This document shows positions 18,577 through 27,307 of a stretch of 64,000 bases of DNA, piece after piece. The stretch is taken from positions 62,001 through 126,000 of the forward strand of contig NZ_VLKI01000004.1 in the NCBI RefSeq assembly GCF_007830235.1, written 5' to 3'. Both the position numbers and the translations under genes were made by a program. Position 1 is the stretch's first letter. Each line of letters starts with the position of its first letter. The notes beneath the pieces are model-generated. The model made no database searches, was not told the DNA's origin, and saw nothing but the letters and a program-made list of their open reading frames with translations. This DNA comes from Cytobacillus oceanisediminis. Lineage in GTDB: Bacteria; Bacillota; Bacilli; Bacillales; Cytobacillaceae.

Positions 18577-18690
18577 ATCGTTTTAAATAGCCATAGATCA
18601 TCAATTAACCAAACTTTTATCGTCAACTACACTGATATATCACCAACTAGCCCAATAGATCATCAACTTTCCGGATCTATCGTCAGCTCT
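18577..18690. repeat. phased 20-22 bp tandem repeat array (ATCRTCAACT type)
   Basis: Cores ATCATCAATT (18597), ATCGTCAACT (18619), ATCACCAACT (18639), ATCATCAACT (18659) and ATCGTCAGCT (18679), with a degenerate leading unit at 18577. Steps are 20, 22, 20, 20 and 20 bp. The spacers are unrelated, so this is neither a simple tandem repeat nor a CRISPR array. It fills the intergenic region upstream of the GNAT gene; I see no gene in it. Confidence 0.7.
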
Positions 18691-18757
18691 CCCAGAAAAG
18701 GGATTTCAAATCTTTAAATCGAATAGAATTACCAATCTATTTTAAAGGAGAATGCAC

Positions 18758-19150
18758 GTGATCAGATATGAAGAAGCAGTTCCGGATATGGAACAATTAT
18801 ATCGCTTGTATGAAAATGACAGCTGGAATGATTTTTTAAAACTGCCGAAAGAAACGCTCTATAAAGCGATGGAGCAGAGCTGGCTTGTGATCAACGCCTA
18901 TGATGGAGAGCGCCTGATTGGCACTGGGCGAATTATTTCTGATGGCATCATCAATGCGTATCTTTGCGGATTAATCGTAGAACCTGCGTATCGCAGCAAA
19001 GGGATTGGAAGGGAAATGGTGGGCAGGCTGGCAGAGCGCTGTACTCAGGCACATTTGCATCTTCAGCTGCTGGCTGAGGAAGAGAAAGCACCTTATTATG
19101 AACAGCTAGGATTTGAAGTATTTACATTGGGATTAAAGTATACATCTTAA
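18758..19150 (+). CDS. GNAT-family N-acetyltransferase
   Basis: 130 residues from GTG 18758. AAAGGAG ends 7 bases before this GTG, whereas an ATG at 18752 would be only one base away. The acetyl-CoA-binding motif A is clear (CGLIVEPAYRSKGIGREMVGRL), and the motif B region APYYEQLGFEVF follows. Small single-domain acetyltransferase; substrate unknown. Confidence 0.85.
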   Translation: MIRYEEAVPDMEQLYRLYENDSWNDFLKLPKETLYKAMEQSWLVINAYDGERLIGTGRIISDGIINAYLCGLIVEPAYRSKGIGREMVGRLAERCTQAHLHLQLLAEEEKAPYYEQLGFEVFTLGLKYTS

Positions 19151-19259
19151 ATCTAAGACTAAAGGTGTAGCCAGTTTCAGCCAATCCGGTGATTTAGCCA
19201 GAAGCATTCATCTATAAAATGGATATTGTAACCAGCTAATGAAATGGGGGCAAACCTTT

Positions 19260-20084
19260 ATGGAAAAATATATATGCAAAACCTGCGGAACACAATTTCC
19301 GCTATCCGATCATCAGCCTGAAAGCTGCCCGATTTGCCAGGAAGAACGGCAATATGTGGGACAGAGCGGCCAGGAATGGACGACATTGAATGACATGCAG
19401 GAAAGCCATTTTTATAAAAATGAAATATCTCAGGAAGAAACAAACCTTTACAGTATAAATACAGTTCCAGAATTCGCGATTGGCCAGACGGCTTACCTGG
19501 TTCAAAATAAAGGCTTTACTGTATTGTGGGATTGCATTTCCTACCTTGATGCCGAAACGATTAAACAGATAAAGGAACTTTGCGGAATCGATGCTATCGC
19601 ACTCTCCCACCCACACTATTACTCCACACAGGTTGAATGGGCAGAAACGTTCAACGTTCCCATTTACATTCATGAAGATGACAGGCAATGGGTGATGAGA
19701 GGCAGCGAGCATATTGTTTTTTGGAGCGGAGAAACAATGAAGCTTCATGATGGACTTGAAATCCATCGCCTCGGGGGCCATTTTAAAGGCGGCGCTGTCC
19801 TGCATTGGCAAAAGGGGAATAGTGGAAACGGTGTTTTGCTGACAGGCGATATCATTCAGGTCGTCGCTGACCGTCAATGGGTCAGCTTTATGTACAGCTA
19901 TCCGAACCTCATTCCGCTTCCGGCTGAAACGGTTGAAAGAATGGCCGGCAAAGTAAAGCCGCTATCCTTTGACCGAATGTACAACGCATTTCACAGAGTA
20001 ATAGAAAAAGAGGCAGACCTGGCCGTCCAGCGCTCTGCAGAAAGATACGTAAAGGCAATCAGGGGCGAACTCTTTCAGACATAA
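19260..20084 (+). CDS. MBL-fold metallohydrolase with N-terminal zinc ribbon
   Basis: 274 residues. A rubredoxin-like zinc ribbon (YICKTCGT and CPICQEE, residues 4-33) precedes a metallo-beta-lactamase-fold domain. Metal motifs are variant: LSHPHYYSTQVEWAE in place of HxHxDH, then LGGHFKGG and LTGDI. ATG 19260 is preferred (GGGGG 9 bases upstream) over ATG 19239. A hydrolase or an electron-transfer-like role cannot be decided. Confidence 0.8.
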   Translation: MEKYICKTCGTQFPLSDHQPESCPICQEERQYVGQSGQEWTTLNDMQESHFYKNEISQEETNLYSINTVPEFAIGQTAYLVQNKGFTVLWDCISYLDAETIKQIKELCGIDAIALSHPHYYSTQVEWAETFNVPIYIHEDDRQWVMRGSEHIVFWSGETMKLHDGLEIHRLGGHFKGGAVLHWQKGNSGNGVLLTGDIIQVVADRQWVSFMYSYPNLIPLPAETVERMAGKVKPLSFDRMYNAFHRVIEKEADLAVQRSAERYVKAIRGELFQT

Positions 20085-20143
20085 CAAGCATGGGGATTCA
20101 TGTTAAAATATAAGGCAAATATCCAAAAAGGACAGAACCGATT

Positions 20144-20305
20144 ATGAAAAAATCCCATGAAATCCCATACAAAAATAGAGCCAAACGATATTCCATCCTG
20201 AACATAATTGTCGGAGTCTTTCTGTATAACAAACCAGACTGCCCGGGCGGGGCTGCTTATAATTATTTAGGTAGTGGATACACACAAGAAATCACGCACA
20301 GTTAA
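20144..20305 (+). CDS. possible small protein or decayed gene remnant (53 aa)
   Basis: Open frame beginning MKKSHEIPYKNRAKRYSILN with one hydrophobic stretch (IIVGVFLY, residues 21-28), preceded by AAAAAGGA about 11 bases upstream. The N-terminus looks like a small basic membrane protein, but the frame loses hydrophobic character after residue 28 (NKPDCPGG...), suggesting a frameshifted remnant. It is the only candidate in the roughly 300-base gap 20085-20384. Confidence 0.3.
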   Translation: MKKSHEIPYKNRAKRYSILNIIVGVFLYNKPDCPGGAAYNYLGSGYTQEITHS

Positions 20306-20384
20306 TTTATGAGAATTATTAATTGAAAGATGACGAGATAGGCTCTTCTTTAGTAGAATTAGGTAAAAGAAAAGGGGTGAAGCT

Positions 20385-20930
20385 GTGCTAACAAAACCAG
20401 ACCTAAACGAATATGCACCATATTATAAGGGGTATGTAAATTCAGTGCCTGAGGGAGATTTGCAGCAGATTCTTGAACAGCAAGTAAAGGAAACGGCTAG
20501 TCTATTAAAAGACCTGAGCAGTGAACAGGCCCATTTTTGCTATGCTCCGGAAAAGTGGACCATCAAAGAGGTCATCGGCCATATCACCGATACCGAGCGC
20601 ATAATGGGTTACCGCCTGCTTTGCATCAGCAGAGGGGAAAAGGTGATGCTGCCAGGGTACGATGACAATGTATATGTGAAAAAAGGCAACTTCAATCGTT
20701 TCTCGATCCAAGAGCTTTTGGAGCAGCTGGCCATTGTCCGTCAAAACACAGTCACTCTTTTGAAAAGCCTTGATGATGAAACCCTGCTGCAGCGCGGAAA
20801 TGCGAACGGAACCGAAGTCACGGCCCGGGCAATCGCTTTTATCATTGCGGGGCATGAGCTCCACCACCGCAATTTGATTAAAGACAGGTATATGAGTTCA
20901 GATTCATTCCCGGAAGAAATGATAAAGTAA
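20385..20930 (+). CDS. DinB-family protein
   Basis: 181 residues, four-helix DinB/YfiT-like fold. The metal-ligand histidines are visible in IGHITDTERIMGYR and in GHELHHRNLIKDRY near the C-terminus. Members act as thiol-dependent transferases (for example bacillithiol S-transferases) or hydrolases. GTG start with AAAGGGGTGAAG upstream; a strong terminator follows. A second, shorter DinB protein is at 29434. Confidence 0.85.
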   Translation: MLTKPDLNEYAPYYKGYVNSVPEGDLQQILEQQVKETASLLKDLSSEQAHFCYAPEKWTIKEVIGHITDTERIMGYRLLCISRGEKVMLPGYDDNVYVKKGNFNRFSIQELLEQLAIVRQNTVTLLKSLDDETLLQRGNANGTEVTARAIAFIIAGHELHHRNLIKDRYMSSDSFPEEMIK

Positions 20931-20933
20931 GGA

Positions 20934-20966
20934 AAAGAGCGGTACGGTTTTGAGTACTGCTCTTTT
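20934..20966 (+). terminator. terminator of the DinB-family gene
   Basis: Stem GAGCGGTAC / GTACTGCTC (one G-T pair) followed by TTTTT. Confidence 0.85.
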
Positions 20967-21124
20967 TGCATATTTTAAAAAGTGAAAGGGGCCCATTAGA
21001 ACTTGCTCTTTTTTGGCCGGGATGGATTCTATTTGCATCATTCACATTTGCCGCCATTTTTTCAGAAGGAAAACTCTTATTTTAATAGAATATCAATGAA
21101 GTAAATTTGAAAGGACGTGTACAT

Positions 21125-21715
21125 ATGACAAAAATCGGTTTGGTCAGGCATGGGATTACAGCCTGGAATAAAGAGGGCAGGGCACAGGGAAGTTCAGATA
21201 TTCCCTTGCATGAAGAAGGATTGGCTGAAGCAGGCCTTTTGGCTGAACGGCTTAGTGCTGAAAACTGGGATGTGATTTACTCCAGCAATCTGTTAAGGGC
21301 CCTGCAGACAGCTGAAGTCATTAAAGAGAAAATCAGCCATATTCCCCTCCAGCTTGATCCCCGAATCAGGGAAGTCGGCGGTGGGCTAATTGAAGGCACT
21401 ACGGAAGCGGAGCGTTTAGAAAAATGGGGCAGCGGCTGGCGTGAATTGGATCTAGGGTTCGAGCCGGCAGAAAGTGTCATCTATAGAGGGATGGCATTCA
21501 TTCAGGAAATTGCAGCTAAGCATCCTGGCGAAAATGTACTTGTTGTAAGCCACGGATCCTTTATCCGCCATCTTCTAAAGGAATTGGTTCCACACATAGA
21601 CATGTCCGACCATCTGAAGAACACCTCTATTACGAAGCTTTTTATAAAAGAAAGCCAGTGGGGCTGTGAGCTGTATAACTGCACGAATCACCTGAAGAAG
21701 AAGCAATTGAAATAA
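21125..21715 (+). CDS. histidine phosphatase family protein
   Basis: 196 residues from ATG 21125 (AAAGGA upstream). Phosphoglycerate-mutase-like branch: LVRHGITAWN holds the phospho-acceptor His, SSNLLRALQTAE the second phosphate-binding Arg, and VVSHGSFIRHLL the distal His. Likely a broad-specificity phosphatase like B. subtilis PhoE/YhfR, acting on small phosphorylated metabolites in the cytosol. Confidence 0.88.
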   Translation: MTKIGLVRHGITAWNKEGRAQGSSDIPLHEEGLAEAGLLAERLSAENWDVIYSSNLLRALQTAEVIKEKISHIPLQLDPRIREVGGGLIEGTTEAERLEKWGSGWRELDLGFEPAESVIYRGMAFIQEIAAKHPGENVLVVSHGSFIRHLLKELVPHIDMSDHLKNTSITKLFIKESQWGCELYNCTNHLKKKQLK

Positions 21716-21795
21716 TGATGAAAATCAAACTTGCCGAAAAGGCACTCGGATCACGGAGGCCAGCTTATTGAAGAATTTTCATTGGAGAAAAGCGA

Positions 21796-21838
21796 GTAAA
21801 CAATAAACAGCAGGGTTTTCGCTGCTGTTTTTGTTTAC
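21796..21838. terminator. bidirectional terminator
   Basis: AAACAGCAG / CTGCTGTTT with an outer GTAAACA / TGTTTAC extension and A/T runs on both sides. It separates the convergent phosphatase and kinase genes. Confidence 0.85.
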
Positions 21839-21851
21839 CATCATTCTTTTT

Positions 21852-23099
21852 TTAATCCGGCTTATGAGCGGGAAAAGAAAACCGGAAAACAGTTCCTATC
21901 CCTATTTCACTTTTCACCTGGACACTGCCTTCCATTGCTCTGACAATGCTGAAGACTACCATCATACCAAGCCCGGTTCCTTTTGACCCCTTTGTTGAAT
22001 AATAGGGTTCACCAAGGCGCTGCAGCTGTTCGGGCGTCATTCCGACACCTGTGTCCTTTATTTCTATTGTAATGTGGGTACTGCTATATTGCGTTTCTAT
22101 GTATAATTGTCCGCCGCGCGGCATCGCTTCGATAGCATTTTTTATTACGTTTAAGAAGCATTGGTGAAATTTCTGGCGATCCCCTTCAATGGAACCCAGA
22201 AGCGCGAAATTCGAATTAATCTCTACTGAATTCTGATTGGCGGTGGGTTTTAATATATTAATAACTTGGATAAGCTCTTTCTTAACATTTATTTCTTCTA
22301 TCTTATCTAAAGCGGGCTTGGAAAAGGTCAAATAGTTCTGGATGACCTGCTCGGCCGATTCAAGCTCTGCCTTAACAATCGTAAGGTATTCCAAACGTTT
22401 GCGGGGCGGCAGTTTTTGTTCCTGAAGTAATTGTACAAATCCAATAGCCGCAGTTAAAGGATTCCTGATTTCATGTGAGATTGCTGCGCCCATTTGCTCC
22501 ACAGCCTCAAGTTTTTCCGTTCGGACCAAATTTTCACGGATATCCAAATTTCTCTTGGCAAACTCAATTACATATGAAATCATGCCAACACCCAATGGAG
22601 GGATCACCAGATAGGCAAACCAGGCGTCAAACCGGTTTGCAGGCGGTATGTAAATTTCCATTATTATGACGGTAAGGACGCTTATAATCATGGCCATGGT
22701 AACCGCTACCCGAATCCGTTTCTTTGGAACCTGCTTCCAAAACCATGGATAGAGTTTCCAAAGGATGATTCCCAGAGGCAAATATAAAAAGATATTAGAA
22801 TAAAAGCCAGGTTCTATTCCGTAGAAACCTCTCATGATCATAATAGATAAGGCCAGTGCCGGCCCGACCCCCACATATAATCCGCCAATAATTACGATAA
22901 TCATTCTTAAATCAAAGAAATAATGAGGACTTGGCTGATAAGAAAACTGAAAACAAATCCACATCATAAACAATAACCAAAAAAGGGAGCAGCCTTTTGA
23001 AAAACGGAATTTAGAGCTTTTTTCCGCCCATACTAGTACAAAAAATAAGATGATAATTAAGAGCGATAAATTAAAGAAAAAATGCTTCGTAATTTCCAC
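21852..23099 (-). CDS. KinB-like membrane sensor histidine kinase
   Basis: 415 residues: about six TM segments (5TMR-LYT-like, residues 5-185), no periplasmic domain, HisKA with phospho-acceptor His in ISHEIRNPLTAAIGF, and an ATPase domain with KDTGVGMTPEQ and GTGLGMMVVFSIV. This is the layout of sporulation kinase KinB. No response regulator is adjacent, consistent with an orphan kinase feeding a phosphorelay (Spo0F). The start is GTG 23099 with AGGTG upstream. A paralogue is at 35571. Confidence 0.85.
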   Translation of the reverse strand: MEITKHFFFNLSLLIIILFFVLVWAEKSSKFRFSKGCSLFWLLFMMWICFQFSYQPSPHYFFDLRMIIVIIGGLYVGVGPALALSIMIMRGFYGIEPGFYSNIFLYLPLGIILWKLYPWFWKQVPKKRIRVAVTMAMIISVLTVIIMEIYIPPANRFDAWFAYLVIPPLGVGMISYVIEFAKRNLDIRENLVRTEKLEAVEQMGAAISHEIRNPLTAAIGFVQLLQEQKLPPRKRLEYLTIVKAELESAEQVIQNYLTFSKPALDKIEEINVKKELIQVINILKPTANQNSVEINSNFALLGSIEGDRQKFHQCFLNVIKNAIEAMPRGGQLYIETQYSSTHITIEIKDTGVGMTPEQLQRLGEPYYSTKGSKGTGLGMMVVFSIVRAMEGSVQVKSEIGIGTVFRFSFPAHKPD

Positions 23100-23339
23100 C
23101 GTTTCACCTGCCTGCCATAAGACGTTATACGAAAATTCTATATTGTTTTACTATTATTGACAATAACTGATTTGCAAATTTAGCACATTTTCATGAAAAA
23201 TGTCAGAAAATATCAATAGTATGGTCATGTTATGCTTGCAGAATCATTTTTCATGGGAAAAAGATGAAAATTATTCCATACAGATGTTATCCCAATAGAT
23301 AAAGGAAAGAATTCTTCACTATCCATTGGGGAGGTCCGG

Positions 23340-23564
23340 AAATGGTTATTTCGAGCGGTATGTATGACTGCAGCAAATACCGTGGAAAGTGCAATGACTC
23401 CATTAGGCTTTATTGCACTTGGTTTTTTGCTTGAAAAAATGACTGTCTGGATTTTGACTGGGCTTTGCGGAATCCGTATTCTCTTTCCTATCCGAAAAAG
23501 AACCCTCATCCAGCTATTCCGCGAAGCTGACCAGCCAGCGGGCAAGGTGACTGCGCCAGTCTGA
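23340..23564 (+). pseudogene. C-terminal remnant of an MFS transporter
   Basis: The readable stretch VESAMTPLGFIALGFLLEK followed by WILTGLCGIRIL resembles the last TM segments of MFS efflux proteins. There is no start or upstream 300 residues in any frame, and the segment ends before a terminator. It is probably a decayed gene. It is the only coding-like content in 23100-23750 besides the katE promoter. Confidence 0.4.
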
Positions 23565-23574
23565 ACCCTCCGAG

Positions 23575-23602
23575 AAAGCAGTCTTCCGCAGACTGCTTTT
23601 TA
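23575..23602 (+). terminator. terminator after the MFS remnant
   Basis: AAAGCAGTCT / AGACTGCTTT with loop TCCGC and a T-run. It fits a former end of the decayed transporter gene. Confidence 0.85.
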
Positions 23603-23650
23603 CTATGAGCCTTCCTAACTGGTCAAAAAGTAATTTTTTTCATGACACCC

Positions 23651-23675
23651 GTTTAACCGGTAAGTCCTGGGGTAC
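23651..23675 (+). promoter_or_regulatory. sigma-B promoter of katE
   Basis: GTTTAA (23651-23656), 13-base spacer, GGGTAC (23670-23675), matching the sigma-B consensus GTTTAA-N12/14-GGGTAT at 11 of 12 bases, 75 bases upstream of the katE start. katE is a classical sigma-B gene in B. subtilis. Confidence 0.85.
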
Positions 23676-23750
23676 TTCATAAGTGGGCACATAGTAAACA
23701 TTGGTAAACGGGAGCAGCTGCTCCTTTTAAATAAAGGGAGGAATGAACAC

Positions 23751-25856
23751 TTGAAACAAGATCCGCAAAACAAAGGTGTCAATGAGCACAGTAAGGACAA
23801 GCAGCTGGATGAGTTTCGTTTGGACAATTCCGGCAAGAAGCTTACAACGAATCAGGGAGTGAAGGTTTCAGAGGATGAGCATTCTTTAAAAGCAGGTTCC
23901 CGCGGCCCAACCTTGATGGAGGATTTTCACTTTCGGGAAAAAATGACGCACTTTGATCATGAGCGCATTCCGGAGCGAGTTGTTCATGCTCGAGGATTTG
24001 GTGCCCATGGTTATTTCCAAGTGTACGAATCAATGGAAGAGTATACAAGAGCGAAGTTTCTGCAGGATCCATCGGTGAAGACGCCAGTTTTTGTAAGGTT
24101 TTCAACTGTTGCCGGCTCTCGCGGTTCAGCCGATTCTGTCCGTGATGCCCGCGGCTTTGCAACGAAGTTTTACACGGAAGAAGGCAACTATGACCTTGTC
24201 GGCAATAATATCCCGGTCTTTTTCATACAGGATGCCATAAAGTTCCCTGATTTGGTTCACTCCTTCAAGCCAGAGCCGCATAATGAAATGCCACAGGCTT
24301 CAACGGCTCATGACACGTTTTGGGATTTCGCTGCCAACAATACCGAAAGTGCCCATATGATTATGTGGACCATGTCAGACCGCGCGATTCCACGCAGCTT
24401 CCGCATGATGGAAGGGTTTGGTGTCCATACTTTCCGTTTTGTGAATGAGCAGGGCAAATCCCGTTTTGTAAAATTCCATTGGAAGCCAGTTCTTGGTACC
24501 CATTCTCTTGTCTTTGATGAAGCGCAAAAACTTGCCGGAAAGGATCCGGACTTTCATCGACGCGATCTCTGGGAAGCCATTGAAATGGGCGATTATCCGG
24601 AGTTTGAACTGGGTGTCCAGATGATTGATGAAGAAGATGAATTCTCATTTGACTTCGATATCCTCGATCCGACAAAGCTATGGCCGGAAGAAATGGTACC
24701 TGTTAAGATTATTGGAAAAATGACGCTGAATCGAAACCAGGATAATGTGTTTGCCGAGACGGAGCAAGCAGCTTTCCATCCAGGCCATGTCGTGCCGGGC
24801 ATTGATTTTTCGAATGACCCGCTGCTGCAAGGGCGCTTATTTTCATATACGGATACCCAGCTGATCCGCCTTGGAGGGCCAAACTTCCATGAGCTGCCGA
24901 TCAACCGTCCGGTATGTCCGTTCCATAATAATCAGTATGATGGCTATAATCGGATGACGATCAATACTGGCCCTGTTGCCTATCATAAGAACTCGCTGCA
25001 GAATAATGATCCAAGCCCTGCTACTGAAGAAGAAGGCGGCTATGTCCATTTTCAGGAAAAGGTTGAAGGACGCAAGGTGCGCCAGCGCAGTGACAGCTTC
25101 AAGGACCATTACAGCCAGGCAAAAATGTTCTGGAACAGTATGTCCGAAGTGGAAAAACAGCATATGATTGAGGCATTCCGCTTTGAAGTTGGCAAGGTGC
25201 AAAACAAAGATGTCCAGCAGCAGGTTGTCGATATGTTCAGCAATGTAGATGCTTTCCTTGCTGAGCAAATTGCCCTTGGGGTTGGTGCAAAAGTGCCGGA
25301 TGCTGCTAACGAATCCCAAGTGACGCTATCGTCTCCTGCATTAAGCCAAATGAATACAGCTAAATCCCCTAAGACCAGAAAAATCGCCATTCTCGCTGAC
25401 AATGGCTTTAACTATGCTGAAGTCAACAAAGTGATGGAAGCTTTGAAGGCAGCAGGCATTACGCCTGAAATTGTCAGCAAAAACCTTGGCATGATCAAAG
25501 GAGACGGCGGAGAATTGGAAGTAAAGAAAACGTTCCTTACCAGCCATTCAGTTATGTATGACGCAGTCTATGTACCAGGCGGGAAAGAGAGTATAGAGGC
25601 ACTAAAAAAGGTGCCGCAAGCTAAGGAATTTGTCAGCGAAGCGTTCAAGCATTTTAAAACCATCGCGGTTGGCGGAGAAGGAGCGGAACTGCTGCCTGCA
25701 GATGCAATGAAATCATTGGGAGAAGAAGGCGCTCAATCGAAAACTTTCTCTAAAATGGGAATCGTGGCAAGCAGAAGTGAGGATGACAGCAGCTCCTTCA
25801 GCGAAAACCTAATCAACACCATTGCCCAGCACCGCCACTGGGAACGAGTAATATAA
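23751..25856 (+). CDS. katE: large-subunit catalase KatE (clade II)
   Basis: 701-residue heme catalase that disproportionates hydrogen peroxide. The catalytic His is in RVVHARGFGAHG, the distal Asn in NYDLVGNNIPVFFIQD, and the heme-ligand Tyr in RLFSYTDTQLIRLG. Residues after about 540 form the DJ-1/PfpI-like C-terminal domain typical of clade II (KIAILADNGFNYAE). It starts with TTG after GGGAGG; the nearby ATG at 23742 runs into a stop. The sigma-B promoter and a strong terminator make it a single-gene stress unit. Confidence 0.95.
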   Translation: MKQDPQNKGVNEHSKDKQLDEFRLDNSGKKLTTNQGVKVSEDEHSLKAGSRGPTLMEDFHFREKMTHFDHERIPERVVHARGFGAHGYFQVYESMEEYTRAKFLQDPSVKTPVFVRFSTVAGSRGSADSVRDARGFATKFYTEEGNYDLVGNNIPVFFIQDAIKFPDLVHSFKPEPHNEMPQASTAHDTFWDFAANNTESAHMIMWTMSDRAIPRSFRMMEGFGVHTFRFVNEQGKSRFVKFHWKPVLGTHSLVFDEAQKLAGKDPDFHRRDLWEAIEMGDYPEFELGVQMIDEEDEFSFDFDILDPTKLWPEEMVPVKIIGKMTLNRNQDNVFAETEQAAFHPGHVVPGIDFSNDPLLQGRLFSYTDTQLIRLGGPNFHELPINRPVCPFHNNQYDGYNRMTINTGPVAYHKNSLQNNDPSPATEEEGGYVHFQEKVEGRKVRQRSDSFKDHYSQAKMFWNSMSEVEKQHMIEAFRFEVGKVQNKDVQQQVVDMFSNVDAFLAEQIALGVGAKVPDAANESQVTLSSPALSQMNTAKSPKTRKIAILADNGFNYAEVNKVMEALKAAGITPEIVSKNLGMIKGDGGELEVKKTFLTSHSVMYDAVYVPGGKESIEALKKVPQAKEFVSEAFKHFKTIAVGGEGAELLPADAMKSLGEEGAQSKTFSKMGIVASRSEDDSSSFSENLINTIAQHRHWERVI

Positions 25857-25867
25857 AAATTTGAACT

Positions 25868-25909
25868 AAAGCCAGTTGAACTCTTGTACAAGAGCTGCTG
25901 GCTTTTTTT
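25868..25909 (+). terminator. terminator of katE
   Basis: AAAGCCAG / CTGGCTTT outer stem with an inner CTCTTGTACAAGAG hairpin and a run of seven T. Confidence 0.9.
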
Positions 25910-25975
25910 GCGCTTTATTTAATGGGAAAAAGGCATTGCCAAATTAGGGGACGAGAACCCTTGATAGAATAGGAA

Positions 25976-26152
25976 GTGACCGATATATTGAAAAAGTGAC
26001 CTATAAAAAATAATATACTGACCGCTGCAAGGATCTGAAACTCGATTAATAGTTGTTGGCCGGTAAATCATGCAGTTCGGCCGGTATTTACCTATAATTG
26101 GCCGGTAAATATACAATTTTGGCCGGTATTTTACCAAAAGTGGCCGGTAAAT
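25976..26152. repeat. phased 21 bp tandem repeat array (GGCCGGTAAAT/GGCCGGTATTT)
   Basis: GGCCGG starts at 26058, 26079, 26100, 26121 and 26142, exactly 21 bp apart. The following bases alternate TAAAT, TATTT, TAAAT, TATTT, TAAAT, giving a 42 bp dimer unit. Three upstream TGACC cores (25977, 25997, 26019) extend the phase more loosely. The spacers differ. The array occupies most of the 475-base gap between katE and the AraC-type gene; no gene is supported there. Confidence 0.85.
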
Positions 26153-26331
26153 AGCTATAGAGCTGCTGTACAAGCTCAAAATATTAATTTTTTACGGGTA
26201 ATCTGTCAACTTCAGCAGGTATTTTCCACAAAAATAAGAATTTCTAAGCATAAACCTGCCACAACAAAGCACAAAATGACAGGAAGCCAATTCACGAAAT
26301 CGTTAGGATGTAATCAAGGGAGTGATCAAGA

Positions 26332-27195
26332 ATGTCTTGGATTGAATCGCTGCAAAAGGCCATTGATTATATTGAGGAGCATTTGCTGGATGAGGACCTC
26401 TCCATCCAGAGGGCTGCCGAAGAAGCGAATTCTTCTGCTTTTCATTTTCAGCGCACCTTTGCCATTCTCACGGATATGCCGGTTGGAGAATATATCAGAG
26501 GCAGAAGATTGACTATCGTTGCGCAGGAGCTGACTCATACCGGGTGCAAAATCATTGATCTTGCCTACAAATACGGATATGACACTCCCGAAGCTTTTAC
26601 GAAAGCTTTCCGCAGGCAGCATGGCATAACGCCGACAGAAGCAAGGAATTTTTCCGGAAAGCTCAAATCATATAACCGCCTGGTGATTCAGGTGAGTCTG
26701 AAAGGAGCAGAACCAATGCAATATTCAATCGTGGAAAAAGAAGCTTTTAAAGTAGCGGGAGTCAAAAGGGAGTTTTCTTTATGCAATAAAGAGAATCTGG
26801 CCGGCATTCCTAAAATGTGGGATGAAGTGAACAGTGACGGAACCGGTGACAGGCTGTTCCAGCTGAACAATGGCGAAGTTAAAGGAGTTCTCGGCGTCTG
26901 TGTGGATAAACGAAGCACAAAGCCTGACAGCATGGACTATTGGATTGCATCCAGTTATAAAGGCGATAAGCCTGATGGACTTGAAACCCTGGAAATCCCT
27001 GCAGCGAAGTGGGCTGTATTTGAAGTGCATGGAGCCATGCCGAATTCCATTCAGAATGCCTGGAAAAAAATCTTCTCGGAATGGTTTCCATCCAGCGGCT
27101 ATGAACATGCTGCGGCACCTGAACTGGAAGTTTATTCTGCTGGAAATCCGTTTAGTCCAGACTACTATTCAGAGATTTGGATTCCGGTAAAATAG
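26332..27195 (+). CDS. AraC-family regulator with GyrI-like effector domain
   Basis: 287 residues: an N-terminal AraC/XylS double HTH (about 8-105; LSIQRAAEEANSSAFHFQRTF and IIDLAYKYGYDTPEAFTKAFR) and a C-terminal GyrI/BmrR-like ligand-binding domain (about 125-287). Such proteins sense small, often hydrophobic, toxic compounds. GGGAGTGA precedes the ATG. The neighbours give no clear target. Confidence 0.85.
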   Translation: MSWIESLQKAIDYIEEHLLDEDLSIQRAAEEANSSAFHFQRTFAILTDMPVGEYIRGRRLTIVAQELTHTGCKIIDLAYKYGYDTPEAFTKAFRRQHGITPTEARNFSGKLKSYNRLVIQVSLKGAEPMQYSIVEKEAFKVAGVKREFSLCNKENLAGIPKMWDEVNSDGTGDRLFQLNNGEVKGVLGVCVDKRSTKPDSMDYWIASSYKGDKPDGLETLEIPAAKWAVFEVHGAMPNSIQNAWKKIFSEWFPSSGYEHAAAPELEVYSAGNPFSPDYYSEIWIPVK

Positions 27196-27307
27196 TGCCT
27201 GTTTTTAAAAGATTGCTGGATAAGCAATCTTTTTCTATACATCCAAAAAAATGATATGTTAAAATATGAACATATGTTCGATTCTGATTCAGAAGGAGCT
27301 GCTCAGG

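Noticed and set aside
18496..18717. 73-residue plus-strand frame
   Set aside because: Covers the ATCRTCAACT array, has no ribosome site and odd composition.
23225..23545. 106-residue minus-strand frame
   Set aside because: Antisense to the MFS remnant, with no recognisable domain or ribosome site.
25919..26179. 86-residue minus-strand frame with repeated IYRP/KYRP
   Set aside because: The peptide repeat is only the translation of the 21 bp DNA array (21 is divisible by 3); no ribosome site.
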